Positions 1 to 8,815 of a stretch of 64,000 nucleotides of DNA are shown one piece after another. Under the pieces are notes generated by a model. The model saw only the letters and a program-made list of their open reading frames with translations, had not been told where the DNA came from and searched no databases. The position numbers and the translations under genes are program-made. The DNA lies in assembly GCF_000226295.1 (NCBI RefSeq), contig NC_016025.1:948011-1012010 (forward strand), given 5' to 3'. This stretch comes from Chloracidobacterium thermophilum B. Lineage in GTDB: Bacteria; Acidobacteriota; Blastocatellia; Chloracidobacteriales; Chloracidobacteriaceae. The first letter of the stretch is position 1; each line of letters starts with the position of its first letter.

Positions 1-643
1 GGCGCTTCTCCGGTTCGAGCTGAAAGGCCATGTTGCGTGCTTCCCGCTTCTGCACATCCAGTTCCTTGGTCTGTGGGCGGTAGCCCCTGGCTGTCGCCGT
101 GATACGGTACACCGCTTCCCCACCGGGAAACCGGAAGGCAAACTCACCGGCGCCGTTGGTCGTGGTGGTTCCAACCTTGCCCGGCTTGAGACTGGCATCC
201 GCCGCCGACACCCGCTCGGCAACGACGGTCACGTTGGGCATCGTCAGACCGTGCTCGTTGAACACTGCGCCGCGAATCACCGAATAGGTGCGCTCGGCTT
301 CCAGCTCGAAGGGACGCTTGATGACCGTCGTCTTTCCGCCCTCAACGGTCTGCAGGATATTCAGCCGCGCCGCCGACCGGCCTTCGGCTTCGACTTCGAC
401 CACGTAGTTGCCCGGCGGCAGGCCGTCCAGGTGAAACTCCCCTTTGGCGCCGGTCTCCCCGGTATAGGTTTCCTTTGTCACCGAGCGGGTCAGGGTCACT
501 TTGGCGCCGGCCAGCGGCTGTTTGTTTTCACGCGCCACGACGCGCCCTTCCAGCTTTCCCGTGGCCATCGGCGACTGGGCCAACAGGGTGCCACCACACA
601 GGCACCACCCCATCACCATTCCAATCAACCATTTCCGCAGCAT
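1..643 (-). CDS. Carboxypeptidase-regulatory-like domain protein, 5' part only
   Basis: The gene runs off the left edge; about 214 N-terminal residues are visible. It starts at the ATG at 643 with a signal peptide (MLRKWLIGMVMG...LLAQS). Two consecutive CnaB/carboxypeptidase-regulatory-like beta-sandwich repeats follow. The first reads KLEGRVVARENKQPLAGAKV, with GEFHLDGLPPGNYVVEVEA later. The second starts near IRGAVFNEHGLTMPNVTV and continues to NGAGEFAFRFP. Such domains usually precede a TonB-dependent outer-membrane barrel or sit in secreted adhesin-like proteins. The missing C-terminus would decide between these. The reading frame is open to base 1. Confidence 0.75.
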   Translation of the reverse strand, partial: MLRKWLIGMVMGWCLCGGTLLAQSPMATGKLEGRVVARENKQPLAGAKVTLTRSVTKETYTGETGAKGEFHLDGLPPGNYVVEVEAEGRSAARLNILQTVEGGKTTVIKRPFELEAERTYSVIRGAVFNEHGLTMPNVTVVAERVSAADASLKPGKVGTTTTNGAGEFAFRFPGGEAVYRITATARGYRPQTKELDVQKREARNMAFQLEPEKR

Positions 644-688
644 AGTGTCGGCTGCCGGCAGCCCCCGCCGCCGGCTCACGCTCTCCTT

Positions 689-726
689 CCAGACTCACGC
701 TGACCGGCCAGACTCACGCTGACCGG
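689..726. repeat. Tandem 19-bp duplication
   Basis: The sequence CCAGACTCACGCTGACCGG occurs twice head to tail (689-707 and 708-726) in the gap between the start of the leftmost gene and the end of the DUF2227 gene. A related CTCACGCT lies just upstream. It has no coding role. Confidence 0.85.
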
Positions 727-738
727 ATGTGCCCCAGG

Positions 739-1275
739 CTAAAACGTCTTGAACATGCTCTTGAGCGTGCTCCCGATCACATCGGTCAGCGTATGTGTGG
801 CCGCGCCCCACCACAAGCCGATGAAAGCCACCAGCCACACCTTGCCGTCCACGGCGCGGAACAGACGCGACATGTGATGCCCGGCTGTTTGCAGGGTCCG
901 TACGGCTTGATCGCCATCGGCCGGCAGTCCGTCAATCCAGACCGCCCGCACGTAGAGCACAGCGGCCAGCGCCAGGGTCATCACCAGCGTGAAGTAGCCC
1001 ACCCGCAGCCAGGTGCTCCACAGCAGGCCGTGTGTCCAGTGTGACCGGTGCGGAAAGAGCTTTTTGTAGGGATACCATAACCAGCGCAGGATGCCCCAGC
1101 GCGTGTACTGCTTGCTGTGCGTGTCGAGGTCGGGGCCGAACATCAGTCCGCCGAAGAGCATCGTCGCTGTCCCCAGCACCGTCAGCCCCACGTGGCGCGT
1201 TAGAAAGAACAACCCGACGGCCGTGGGTATGGCCAGGACGTACGTCACCAGATCATGCGTTCGGCCGGAAGGCAT
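739..1275 (-). CDS. DUF2227-type putative metal-binding membrane protein
   Basis: This 178-residue protein begins MPSGRTHDLVTYVLAIPTAVGLFF. It has hydrophobic segments at about 12-28, 33-47 and 95-112 and a C-terminal one near 150-165. Candidate metal ligands are His7, the GPDLDTHS stretch and the HRSHWTHG stretch. This pattern of an N-terminal MPSGxTHD, an internal DLD and an HRSxxTHG motif fits the DUF2227 family of uncharacterised metal-binding membrane proteins, recalled from memory. Function is unknown. It lies between a surface-protein gene and an acyl-CoA synthetase on the same strand. Confidence 0.7.
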   Translation of the reverse strand: MPSGRTHDLVTYVLAIPTAVGLFFLTRHVGLTVLGTATMLFGGLMFGPDLDTHSKQYTRWGILRWLWYPYKKLFPHRSHWTHGLLWSTWLRVGYFTLVMTLALAAVLYVRAVWIDGLPADGDQAVRTLQTAGHHMSRLFRAVDGKVWLVAFIGLWWGAATHTLTDVIGSTLKSMFKTF

Positions 1276-1332
1276 CGTCCTCTCACCCGTCTCAACCGTG
1301 TCAGTGCGCTACGCCGTCAGGCGCTCACATCT

Positions 1333-2943
1333 TCAGGCACCGGCCGACCCCTGCGCCAGCCCCTCGCGCAGCGCCCGTTTGAGCACCTTGCCCGTCGGAC
1401 CAATCGGCAACTCCGTGCGAAACTCAATCAGGCGCGGGTATTTATACGCGGCCATCTGTTCTTTGCACCAGTCGCGGAGTTCGTCTTCTGTGATCGTGGC
1501 GCCCGGCTTGCGGACAACATAGGCTTTGACTTCCTCGCCCAGCCGCTCATCGGGAACGCCAATGACCGTCACCAGCGAAACGGCCGGGTGCGTCATCATC
1601 ACTTCCTCGATTTCGCGGGGATAGACGTTGTAGCCGCCACGGATGATGAGGTCTTTCTTGCGGTCAACGATGGTGATGTAGCCATCTTCATCTATGAAGC
1701 CCAGGTCGCCAGTGTGAAACCAGCCGTTGCGCATGGCTTCCGCTGTGGCTTCGGGCCGCTTGTAGTAGCCTTTCATCACGCAGTGGCCGCGCACGACGAT
1801 TTCGCCCACCGTGCCGGTCGGCACGGGTTGGTCGTTTTCGTCGTGAACCCGGATTTCAATCCCCATCAGCGGTTGCCCGACCGTCCCCGGTTTCGCCGGC
1901 TTGGTGAGTTGGTTGTAGGAAAGCACGCCGGTTTCGGACATTCCATAGCCTTCCAGCACAAGGGTCTTGAACTTCTCCCCAAAGGCGCGCATCAGCTCGA
2001 CTGGCATCGGAGCCGCCCCGACGTTGGCAACTTTGAGCGTCTCGGCAATGGGTGAAACATCAATGTTGTGCTCGTTGGCGTAGTTGAGCAGCGCCCAGTA
2101 CATCGTCGGCACAGCCGCCCAGGAATTGATGCGCTCGGCGATCATGGTCTCAATGGTTTGTTTGGGATCAAAGCGCGGCAGCAGAACCGACGTGCCGCCG
2201 GCATACATCACCACACCAAACTGCGCAATGAGGGCTGTGGCGTGAAAGAGCGGGGCCGTGGAAAGCACCTTGAAGTCGGCTTCGATTCGGACATCCACGG
2301 TCGGCAGCAGCAGTTCGCGCAGGTGAACGAAGTTCAGAATGAGTTGCCAGTGCGTGAGTTCCGCCCCCTTGGGCTGTCCGGTCGTGCCCGAGGTGTAGAG
2401 CATCAGCGCCGTATCGAACGGGCTGACCGGCGGACGCTCACAGGTCGGCGGCTGACCAGCCATCAGCTCTGCCAGCGTGATCGCGCCTGGGAGCGCAGGT
2501 GGAGATTCGGGATTGGCCGGCATCACCACGAATGTCTGGCAAAGCTGCGCCTCCTGAAGCGCCGCCTGCGCCATCTGCGCCATGGGCAGTTCCGGGAGAC
2601 CCTCAAAGCAGAGCAGGGCTTTGGCGTCACAGTCGTTGAGGTGATAGGCAATCTCACGCGGCTTGAGCAGGACGTTGAGCGGCACAACCACCGCGCCGGC
2701 CTTGAGAATGCCGAAAAAAGCCATGGGAAAGTAGGCTATGTTCGGACAGGACAGCGCCACGTGGTCGCCGGGCTGGATGCCCCGCGCCCGCAGGCCATTG
2801 GCAATCTGATTGGCCGCCGCCGCAAGTTGGGCATAGGTCAAACGGGCCGGCCCGGCGATGACGGCCAGCCGGTCAGGACGATGTACGGCATGATGGTCGA
2901 GGATGGAAGCAATCGAATACGTGGCAGCAGCAGGAAGCACCAT
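1333..2943 (-). CDS. Long-chain acyl-CoA synthetase / AMP-dependent ligase
   Basis: This ANL-superfamily enzyme adenylates a carboxylic acid and transfers it to CoA. The ATP/AMP signature LMLYTSGTTGQPKGAELTH, the GYGMSET motif, the hinge GWFHTGDLGFIDEDGYITI, the DRKKDLIIRGGYNVYPREIEE segment and the C-terminal catalytic lysine region (GPTGKVLKRALRE) are all present. Length (536 residues) is typical of fatty-acyl ligases. I chose the ATG at 2943 because AAAGG lies a few bases upstream. A longer reading from a GTG at 2985 adds 14 residues without a ribosome site. The substrate cannot be read from the sequence; medium- or long-chain fatty acid is the family default. Confidence 0.85.
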   Translation of the reverse strand: MVLPAAATYSIASILDHHAVHRPDRLAVIAGPARLTYAQLAAAANQIANGLRARGIQPGDHVALSCPNIAYFPMAFFGILKAGAVVVPLNVLLKPREIAYHLNDCDAKALLCFEGLPELPMAQMAQAALQEAQLCQTFVVMPANPESPPALPGAITLAELMAGQPPTCERPPVSPFDTALMLYTSGTTGQPKGAELTHWQLILNFVHLRELLLPTVDVRIEADFKVLSTAPLFHATALIAQFGVVMYAGGTSVLLPRFDPKQTIETMIAERINSWAAVPTMYWALLNYANEHNIDVSPIAETLKVANVGAAPMPVELMRAFGEKFKTLVLEGYGMSETGVLSYNQLTKPAKPGTVGQPLMGIEIRVHDENDQPVPTGTVGEIVVRGHCVMKGYYKRPEATAEAMRNGWFHTGDLGFIDEDGYITIVDRKKDLIIRGGYNVYPREIEEVMMTHPAVSLVTVIGVPDERLGEEVKAYVVRKPGATITEDELRDWCKEQMAAYKYPRLIEFRTELPIGPTGKVLKRALREGLAQGSAGA

Positions 2944-3124
2944 GACACACACCTTTTCAGAGGGATTGACGCATCCGGCAGACACGACCCGGAATGGGCC
3001 GGCCCGACGCAGGCAGATGGCAACTATCGTGGCGGGTCACTTTGCGCGCGTCAACCGCCTTCGCCTTACCTGAAAGAACTCATCCACCCGAAGCCGGCAG
3101 CCGCGGTTCACTCACTGGTTACAT

Positions 3125-3811
3125 TCAGAACAGCCCGGTCTGATGCGGTTCCGGCATCACCGGCGCAATCAGCGATGCGTCATCGTTGGTCACGACATTG
3201 ACCGCGCGCGATACCGGATAGAGCCGCATGGCTTCAGCCGGATAGGGGCGCAGCAGCCGTTCGAGGCGGTCGAGGTCGTTGGCTTCCAACCAGATTCTCT
3301 CCTCTTCCGGCAACAGGATGACCGGCATGCGCTCGTGGACGGCTGCCAGCAGAGGGTTGGCCTGCGTCGTCACCACCGTGCAGGAACGCAGCACACCGCC
3401 GTCAGGGGCTGGACGCTCATCCCACAGGCCGGCCAGCGCAAAGGGCTCGCCGTCCTTGAGGACGGCCCGGAACGGTGTCCGTGTGCCGTCCTGGTTCTTG
3501 CGCCATTCGTAGAAACCGTCACAGAGCACCCAGCAGCGCCGCCGCCGGAAACTTTCCCGGAAGGAAGGTTTTGTGCGCAGGGTCTCGGCGCGGGCATTGA
3601 TGAGCGGCGGCCCGGAAGTGTCCTTTTGCCAGGCCGGGAGCAACCCCCAGCGCGCGCTGGAGAGCGTGGTTGGCGCGTCGTCAAACACGACGGCCACTGG
3701 CTGCGTCGGCGCAATGTTGTAGCGCAGGCGCAGCGCAACTTGGGCGGTCGTCAGACCAAAGCGCGTCATCAAAGCTTCCTGGGGTGTGGTCAGCGTGTAG
3801 CGTCCGCACAT
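3125..3811 (-). CDS. yedK: SRAP-domain abasic-site processing protein (YedK/HMCES family)
   Basis: This 228-residue protein starts at the ATG at 3811, giving MCGRYTLTTP. In this family the catalytic Cys2 is exposed by removal of Met1 and crosslinks to abasic sites in single-stranded DNA. The other conserved active-site residues are visible: Asn72 in INARAET, Glu102 in CDGFYEWRK and His159 in VHERMPVIL. The open frame extends upstream, but the Cys2 rule fixes the start. The gene lies immediately downstream of a large histidine kinase gene on the same strand. Confidence 0.9.
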   Translation of the reverse strand: MCGRYTLTTPQEALMTRFGLTTAQVALRLRYNIAPTQPVAVVFDDAPTTLSSARWGLLPAWQKDTSGPPLINARAETLRTKPSFRESFRRRRCWVLCDGFYEWRKNQDGTRTPFRAVLKDGEPFALAGLWDERPAPDGGVLRSCTVVTTQANPLLAAVHERMPVILLPEEERIWLEANDLDRLERLLRPYPAEAMRLYPVSRAVNVVTNDDASLIAPVMPEPHQTGLF

Positions 3812-3878
3812 GAGGTGGAAACCTTTTACGGGCAGGTTCTGCCGGACAGGCGCTGCCTCCCGGCGGCGCTGCCGGCGT

Positions 3879-6800
3879 TCATTCAATCCTGGCAATCGCC
3901 ATCGTGATGCGCGATTCAGCCTCCTGGGGCTGGACGCGCGGCAGCGTGATGGTGAAGCGACTGCCCCGGCCCGGCCCCTCCGACGTGGCTTCAATACAAC
4001 CGCCATGCGCGTCAATGTAGCTTTTGGCAATAGTGAGGCCGAGACCTGTGCCGCGCGTGTTGAACTCAAACCGCCCGGACGAATGCCGTGAGGTATCCCG
4101 GCCGGTGTAGAACCGCTCAAAGATGTGAGGCAAATCGGCGGCATCAATGCCGATTCCGTTGTCGGCAATTTCAACGGTGACGAATGTTTCCCCGCCCGTC
4201 ACGGTTACAGCAATCTCGCCGCCATCCGGGGTGAACTTGATGGCGTTTTGAATGACGTTGAGAAACGACAGGTTGAGTTTGTGGGCATCGCCTTCAATCT
4301 GGGTGTTGCCACTGGCGACGAACAGCACCTGCTGCCGGCGCCTGGACGTAAAGACGCTGACCTCCTGCAGAATCTCACGCAGCAACGACTCGACGACGAC
4401 AGGCTCGCGCTGGAGACCAATGTAGCCTTCCTGAATCTTGAGCACCTCGAAGATGTCCTCGACAATCCGCGCCAGCCGGTCGGTGGTCTTCAGGCAGGTG
4501 GCGAGAGCCATCTGCTGGCGTTCAGTAGGCGGGTCAAACGCGCCAAATGCCATGGCTTCGAGAAAGCCCTTGATGACCGTCAGCGGGGTGCGCATCTCGT
4601 GCGAGGTCACGGCCAGGAAGTTGTTTTTCATGACATCGAGTTCCTGCATCCGCGCCACGACTTCCTGTTCACGGCGGTAGAGACGCTCGGCCCGCTCAGC
4701 TGCTTCCCGGAGCTGGCGGTTGATGGTGGCATTCTCGATAGCTACGGCCGCCTGATGGGTCAGCCCTTCGATGAGGTCGCAGTCCTGCTCAGTGAAAGGC
4801 TCCCGTCCAAGTGGACGCCGAATGTCAAGGACGCCAATCGTCGCGCCGCTGCGATTGCGGATAGGCACGTCCATGATGCCGTGCACCCCATACACCTCAA
4901 TGAGGTCAGGATGCGCCAGGTCAGGGCAGGTGCGGACATCATTGACAATCCGTGGCTTCCCTGTCGCCGCCACACTCCCGGCAACCCCCTTGCCCAGCGG
5001 AAAGGGGACTTCACAATCTTCCCAGGCTTTTCCATTCCAGACGTGGCGAAAGACCAGCGTATCGCCCTCCATTAGGCCAATCCCGCCCGGCTCACCCCGT
5101 ACCAGCAGCGCGCTCTCCGAGGCAATCTTGCGCAGGACTTCCCCCACATCCAGAGTCGAGTTGATGACGCGCGTGCTGTCGAGCAACTGCCGCAGCGCCG
5201 CAATGCGCAGTTCCTGATGGCGTCGGATTTGGCGTACCCGCAGGTCATACAGGGCATAGCCAAAGCCAAACAGCGCCAAGGCATAGAGCACGTAGGCCCA
5301 GGGTTGCCGCCACGGTGCCGCCTGAATGGAAAACGACAGGGTGACGGGCCTGACCATCTGCCCCGTGGCATCCCGCGCCCAGACCGTGAGCGTGTAGTTC
5401 CCCGGCGGCAGATTTGAGCAGTCGCGCCGGGTGCGTCCTGTCCAGGGGGTCGGTTCGGCATCGTAAGGGGCAAGCTGCGTGCGGTACATCACCTCCTGCC
5501 CACGCCGCAGCACGGGCAGGACAAAGTGAAACGAAAGGTCGCGCAGCGTATGCGGGAAAGCCAGCCCGGGTGACGGGGATAGCAGAGTATCCTCCGCAGT
5601 GGCGATGTGCACCAGCAGTTTTCCCGGTGTCTCTTCGGCAGGAAAGATATGTGTGTCGAGGACAGCCAGGCCACGCACCGTCCCCACCCAGGCCCGGCCC
5701 CGGCGATCACAGCCGGCGCGCCCGAAGTTGCATTCATTGCTGGGCAGACCGTCTTCCACGGTAAAGGTTTTCAGCACACGCTCCTGACCTTCCTGCGCCC
5801 TGTCCAGCGCCAGACACACAACCCCCCGGTTGGTCGTCGCCCACAACCGGCGGTGATCATCCTCGAACAGGTGATACACCACATCGTTGGGCAGTGCCGG
5901 CGTGGTCCGGGTGTTGAGATGTTCAAGGATGCGCGGGGGGTCGCCCGGTTCGAGACACACCAGACCCCCACCCTGCAAACCACACCACAGCCGGGTGTGA
6001 CCGGTGGCGTCGCGGGTCACGTGCAGGGCATTGACCATCGGCTGCCCACTCAGCCCAAGCTCAAAACGCTTCCACCCGGCCGCCGTCCGGCAGGCAATGC
6101 CCTGGTCAAGGCCGGCCCAGAGCTGCACTTCCCCATCCGGGCCGGACACTTCTGCCACCGTGTACACGGCTTCATTTTCGAGACCCAACGACTCGCTTTC
6201 GCCCGTATCGGGGCGCAGGGCCAGCAACCCCCGGTTGGTTCCCACATACAGCCGCGCCGGTGTCGTTGCAGCGCGTGACGGACACAGGACATGAATGTGG
6301 GCATCCGCCGGGACGAATTCAACACGCGAAGCGCGCAAGGGGCGTCTGTTCTCTGCAAGTTGCCACAAACCGGCCGTGGCCGTGCCAATCCACAGCACCC
6401 GCCGGCCCGGCTGCCCGGTTGTCAGCAGCGTGCGGACGTTGTCGGCCGGGAAGCCCTGTTCAGGGCCAATGGTTGCCCATGTGCCACGCTCCCACTTGGC
6501 CAATCCGGCCAGCGTTCCGGCCCAGAGAATTTCCGTACCATCGGCGGCGTCCCAGACTTCGGCACACCAGGCCATGTTGGAAGGCAACCCCTGCGCCTTT
6601 GACAGCGACCACCAGGCACCGTGGTGCAGGTAGGTCACGCCACCGCCGCCGCCCTGTCCGATCCAAATCCCGCCACTGCGGGGTTGACTGATGAACAGGG
6701 AACGCACGAGGTCACTCGACAGCCCCTGGGCTGTTGCGTAGCGCCGCCACTGGCCGCCGGCTTGGGCGTACAGTCCCTGATTCGTGCCGATCCACACAAG

Positions 6801-7778
6801 GGGGCTGCCATCCGGGCCCTCGACTTCCAGCATGGCGTTAATGGACAGCGTCGCAAGTTCCGCCGGTACTCCTGACAACGCCTGCACCTGCCGGCCGACC
6901 ACCAGCGCCGCGCCGCGTACGGTGCCAACCCAAACGCTGTCGGGTGCCAGCCGTCGGGACAGGCAGGTGATGTTGTTCGCCGGCAGGCCATCCGCGGTTG
7001 TCAATGGTTCCCACTGCTCTGTGCCCAGCACCTGCCGCCAGAGACCGCGGTCCTGCGTCCCCACCCACAGGCAGGGCACAGGTTTGTCGGTTACGCTCAA
7101 GCACTGCACCACACAGCCCTGGAGCGGCAGGGCCGCTGGCGGGCGCTCCCACCGCTCATCCCGGAAGCGAAACAGGCCGTCATGCGTGCCAATCCACAGC
7201 CCTCCTGCCCTGTCGTCCGGTATGGCCAGCAGCGCAGTGATGTTGTTGGCACGTTCACTGCCGAGAGAAAATGTCCGCCATGGCTGGGACGGATGCGCCA
7301 GCGCATCGTAGCGACAGAGTCCGTTGGGCGTGCCCAACCAGACGCTTTCCCCGGTCACGGCCAGCGCCGTCACGAAGTTGGAACCCAAGGCGCGTGGCAC
7401 AGCAACCGGCGTCCAGAGGCGGCCGTCGAAATAGGCCGCGCCGTCCTGTGTCGCCGCCCAGAGTCGGCCCTGCTGGTCACGCACCAACGCCCGGATGGAG
7501 TTCTGGGGCAGCCCCTGCTGGTCGGTGTAGGTTTGCAGCGCCGGCTGGGCTATGCTGAGTGGCGTTGCGGCGGTTGGCGGCGACGATATTTTTCCCGGAC
7601 GGGGAAGGGATTGCGGCTGCGCCCACCCTCCCAACAGACAAAGCCAGAAGCACAGCAGGACGCACCATGGGCAACGGCGTTCGGACCGACGCCGGGGAGA
7701 CCTTCGCAGGGGATGGGCGGAAGCCGAATGCCCCTGCACGGTGGCTTTTCGTAAGGCGCTGCCCATGTTCAACACCAT
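3879..7778 (-). CDS. Large propeller-GAF sensor histidine kinase
   Basis: This protein has about 1,300 residues. After a signal or anchor segment (CVLLCFWLCLLGGWAQ) come some 14 two-component regulator propeller repeats of the type LWIGTxxGLxRY, in a Trp-rich beta-propeller. A Y_Y_Y Ig-like domain follows (LPPGNYTLTVWARDATGQ), then one transmembrane helix (WAYVLYALALFGFGYALYDL), a GAF domain, HisKA (SHEMRTPLTVIKGF; phospho-His about 240 residues from the end) and HATPase with NAIKFTPDGG, DNGIGI and GTGLGLTIAK. There is no receiver domain. It probably senses an envelope signal and phosphorylates the divergent response regulator at 7944. The start is uncertain: the ATG at 7778 or 7766 is as plausible as the longest reading from 7856, and none has a clear ribosome site. 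Confidence 0.85.
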   Translation of the reverse strand: MVLNMGSALRKATVQGHSASAHPLRRSPRRRSERRCPWCVLLCFWLCLLGGWAQPQSLPRPGKISSPPTAATPLSIAQPALQTYTDQQGLPQNSIRALVRDQQGRLWAATQDGAAYFDGRLWTPVAVPRALGSNFVTALAVTGESVWLGTPNGLCRYDALAHPSQPWRTFSLGSERANNITALLAIPDDRAGGLWIGTHDGLFRFRDERWERPPAALPLQGCVVQCLSVTDKPVPCLWVGTQDRGLWRQVLGTEQWEPLTTADGLPANNITCLSRRLAPDSVWVGTVRGAALVVGRQVQALSGVPAELATLSINAMLEVEGPDGSPLVWIGTNQGLYAQAGGQWRRYATAQGLSSDLVRSLFISQPRSGGIWIGQGGGGGVTYLHHGAWWSLSKAQGLPSNMAWCAEVWDAADGTEILWAGTLAGLAKWERGTWATIGPEQGFPADNVRTLLTTGQPGRRVLWIGTATAGLWQLAENRRPLRASRVEFVPADAHIHVLCPSRAATTPARLYVGTNRGLLALRPDTGESESLGLENEAVYTVAEVSGPDGEVQLWAGLDQGIACRTAAGWKRFELGLSGQPMVNALHVTRDATGHTRLWCGLQGGGLVCLEPGDPPRILEHLNTRTTPALPNDVVYHLFEDDHRRLWATTNRGVVCLALDRAQEGQERVLKTFTVEDGLPSNECNFGRAGCDRRGRAWVGTVRGLAVLDTHIFPAEETPGKLLVHIATAEDTLLSPSPGLAFPHTLRDLSFHFVLPVLRRGQEVMYRTQLAPYDAEPTPWTGRTRRDCSNLPPGNYTLTVWARDATGQMVRPVTLSFSIQAAPWRQPWAYVLYALALFGFGYALYDLRVRQIRRHQELRIAALRQLLDSTRVINSTLDVGEVLRKIASESALLVRGEPGGIGLMEGDTLVFRHVWNGKAWEDCEVPFPLGKGVAGSVAATGKPRIVNDVRTCPDLAHPDLIEVYGVHGIMDVPIRNRSGATIGVLDIRRPLGREPFTEQDCDLIEGLTHQAAVAIENATINRQLREAAERAERLYRREQEVVARMQELDVMKNNFLAVTSHEMRTPLTVIKGFLEAMAFGAFDPPTERQQMALATCLKTTDRLARIVEDIFEVLKIQEGYIGLQREPVVVESLLREILQEVSVFTSRRRQQVLFVASGNTQIEGDAHKLNLSFLNVIQNAIKFTPDGGEIAVTVTGGETFVTVEIADNGIGIDAADLPHIFERFYTGRDTSRHSSGRFEFNTRGTGLGLTIAKSYIDAHGGCIEATSEGPGRGSRFTITLPRVQPQEAESRITMAIARIE

Positions 7779-7943
7779 TTGAGCATGTGGCGTCCGAAGC
7801 TGGTGGGAGACCGGCTGATGGAACCTGGATACCCCGCACTGTGCGCGCCACGCCAAGGCAAGTCAAGCAAAAGCTTCCGGCTGGTCAGGAGAAGCCGGAA
7901 TGTATTAGAAAATGCACATCACACGCAGCAAGGATGCCGTTTT

Positions 7944-8697
7944 ATGACCCTGCCGTATGTGTCACCGGCTGAGACCGCTTCCCTGACTTCCGCCTGGATA
8001 CTGGTGGTTGACGACGAGCCATTGATTCGTCAGTCCATTGGACAGGCCCTGCAGAAACAGGGTCATCAGGTTGCACTGGCCGCAGACGGGCGTGATGCCC
8101 TTGAGCAGCTTGGCGCGGCGACCTTTGAGTTTGGTGGTCTGTGACATCAGCATGCCGCACCTGGATGGCATCGAGCTGTGCAACCTCGTGCGCAGCGACC
8201 CGCGGACGGCCGCCATACCGTTCCTTTTCCTCAGCGCCTACCAGGACATCGAGACCCGCCTTCAGGGGCTGTCTGCCGGGGCCAATGATTTTCTGGGCAA
8301 GCCGTTCAGTCTCGATGAGCTGGTCTATCGGGTCAACCGCCTGCTGACCAATCGCCGTTCCCCGCTCGTGGATGAAGCCCTCGAAGTCAACCCCAACCAC
8401 CTGGGGCAGTTTTCCTTCGAGCAGGCGCTTCACGTCATTCGCAGCCAGGCGCTGAGCGGACTGCTGACGGTTATTTTCCCCCAGGGCGAGGTTGGGCGGG
8501 CTGTGTTCGAGCAGGGCAACCTGACGGCAGCGGAAATCGAAGCGGCCAACGGCGACAGTGTACTCGCGGGCTCTGTGGCGCTCGAATACCTCTTGCAGTC
8601 GCCACGGGTGACGTTCACGTTTTCCGGGCAGCAGACTCTCGACAACGCCGTGCTGATGACCCAGATCACACGGACGGTCGAATCGGAAGCCGGCTAG
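7944..8697 (+). pseudogene. Response regulator with DUF4388 (PATAN-like) output, frameshifted
   Basis: Start ATG at 7944, with AAGGA 8 bases upstream. The receiver begins WILVVDDEPLIRQSIGQALQKQG and runs to LGAATFE. The frame then ends at a TGA near 8142, while the next frame continues seamlessly as LVVCDISMPHLDGIELC (phospho-Asp), then FLFLSAY and GKPFSLDELVYRV. Removing one T from the TTT at about 8131-8133 restores a single 250-residue protein. The C-terminal half (LGQFSFEQALHVIRSQALSGLLTV...) matches DUF4388/PATAN regulators. It is divergent from, and probably paired with, the kinase at 3879-7778. The break may be real or a homopolymer read error. Confidence 0.8.
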
Positions 8698-8710
8698 GAA
8701 GCAACGTTGT

Positions 8711-8737
8711 ACGGGTGACACACCCGTGTCGTTTTTT
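8711..8737 (+). terminator. Rho-independent terminator after the response regulator
   Basis: There is a perfect 7-bp stem, ACGGGTG/CACCCGT, with a 3-base loop ACA. GTC and then six T residues follow. It sits 14 bases beyond the response-regulator stop, so it separates that gene from the NDH-2 gene. Confidence 0.8.
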
Positions 8738-8815
8738 CATTCTCAAGTAACGCCGGTGTGGGATAGGATGCGTCTGTCCTCCCGCCAACTTCTCTGACAC
8801 GGACGTTCACCACCG

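Noticed and set aside
3125..4174. A 121-residue N-terminal extension of the SRAP protein
   Set aside because: It would bury the catalytic Cys2; the upstream residues are Arg-rich shadow of the kinase gene.
4125..5075. Long plus-strand frames opposite the propeller kinases (also at 59506-61371 and 6784-7311)
   Set aside because: They lack family motifs and lie exactly opposite well-supported kinase genes; high GC leaves such antisense frames open.
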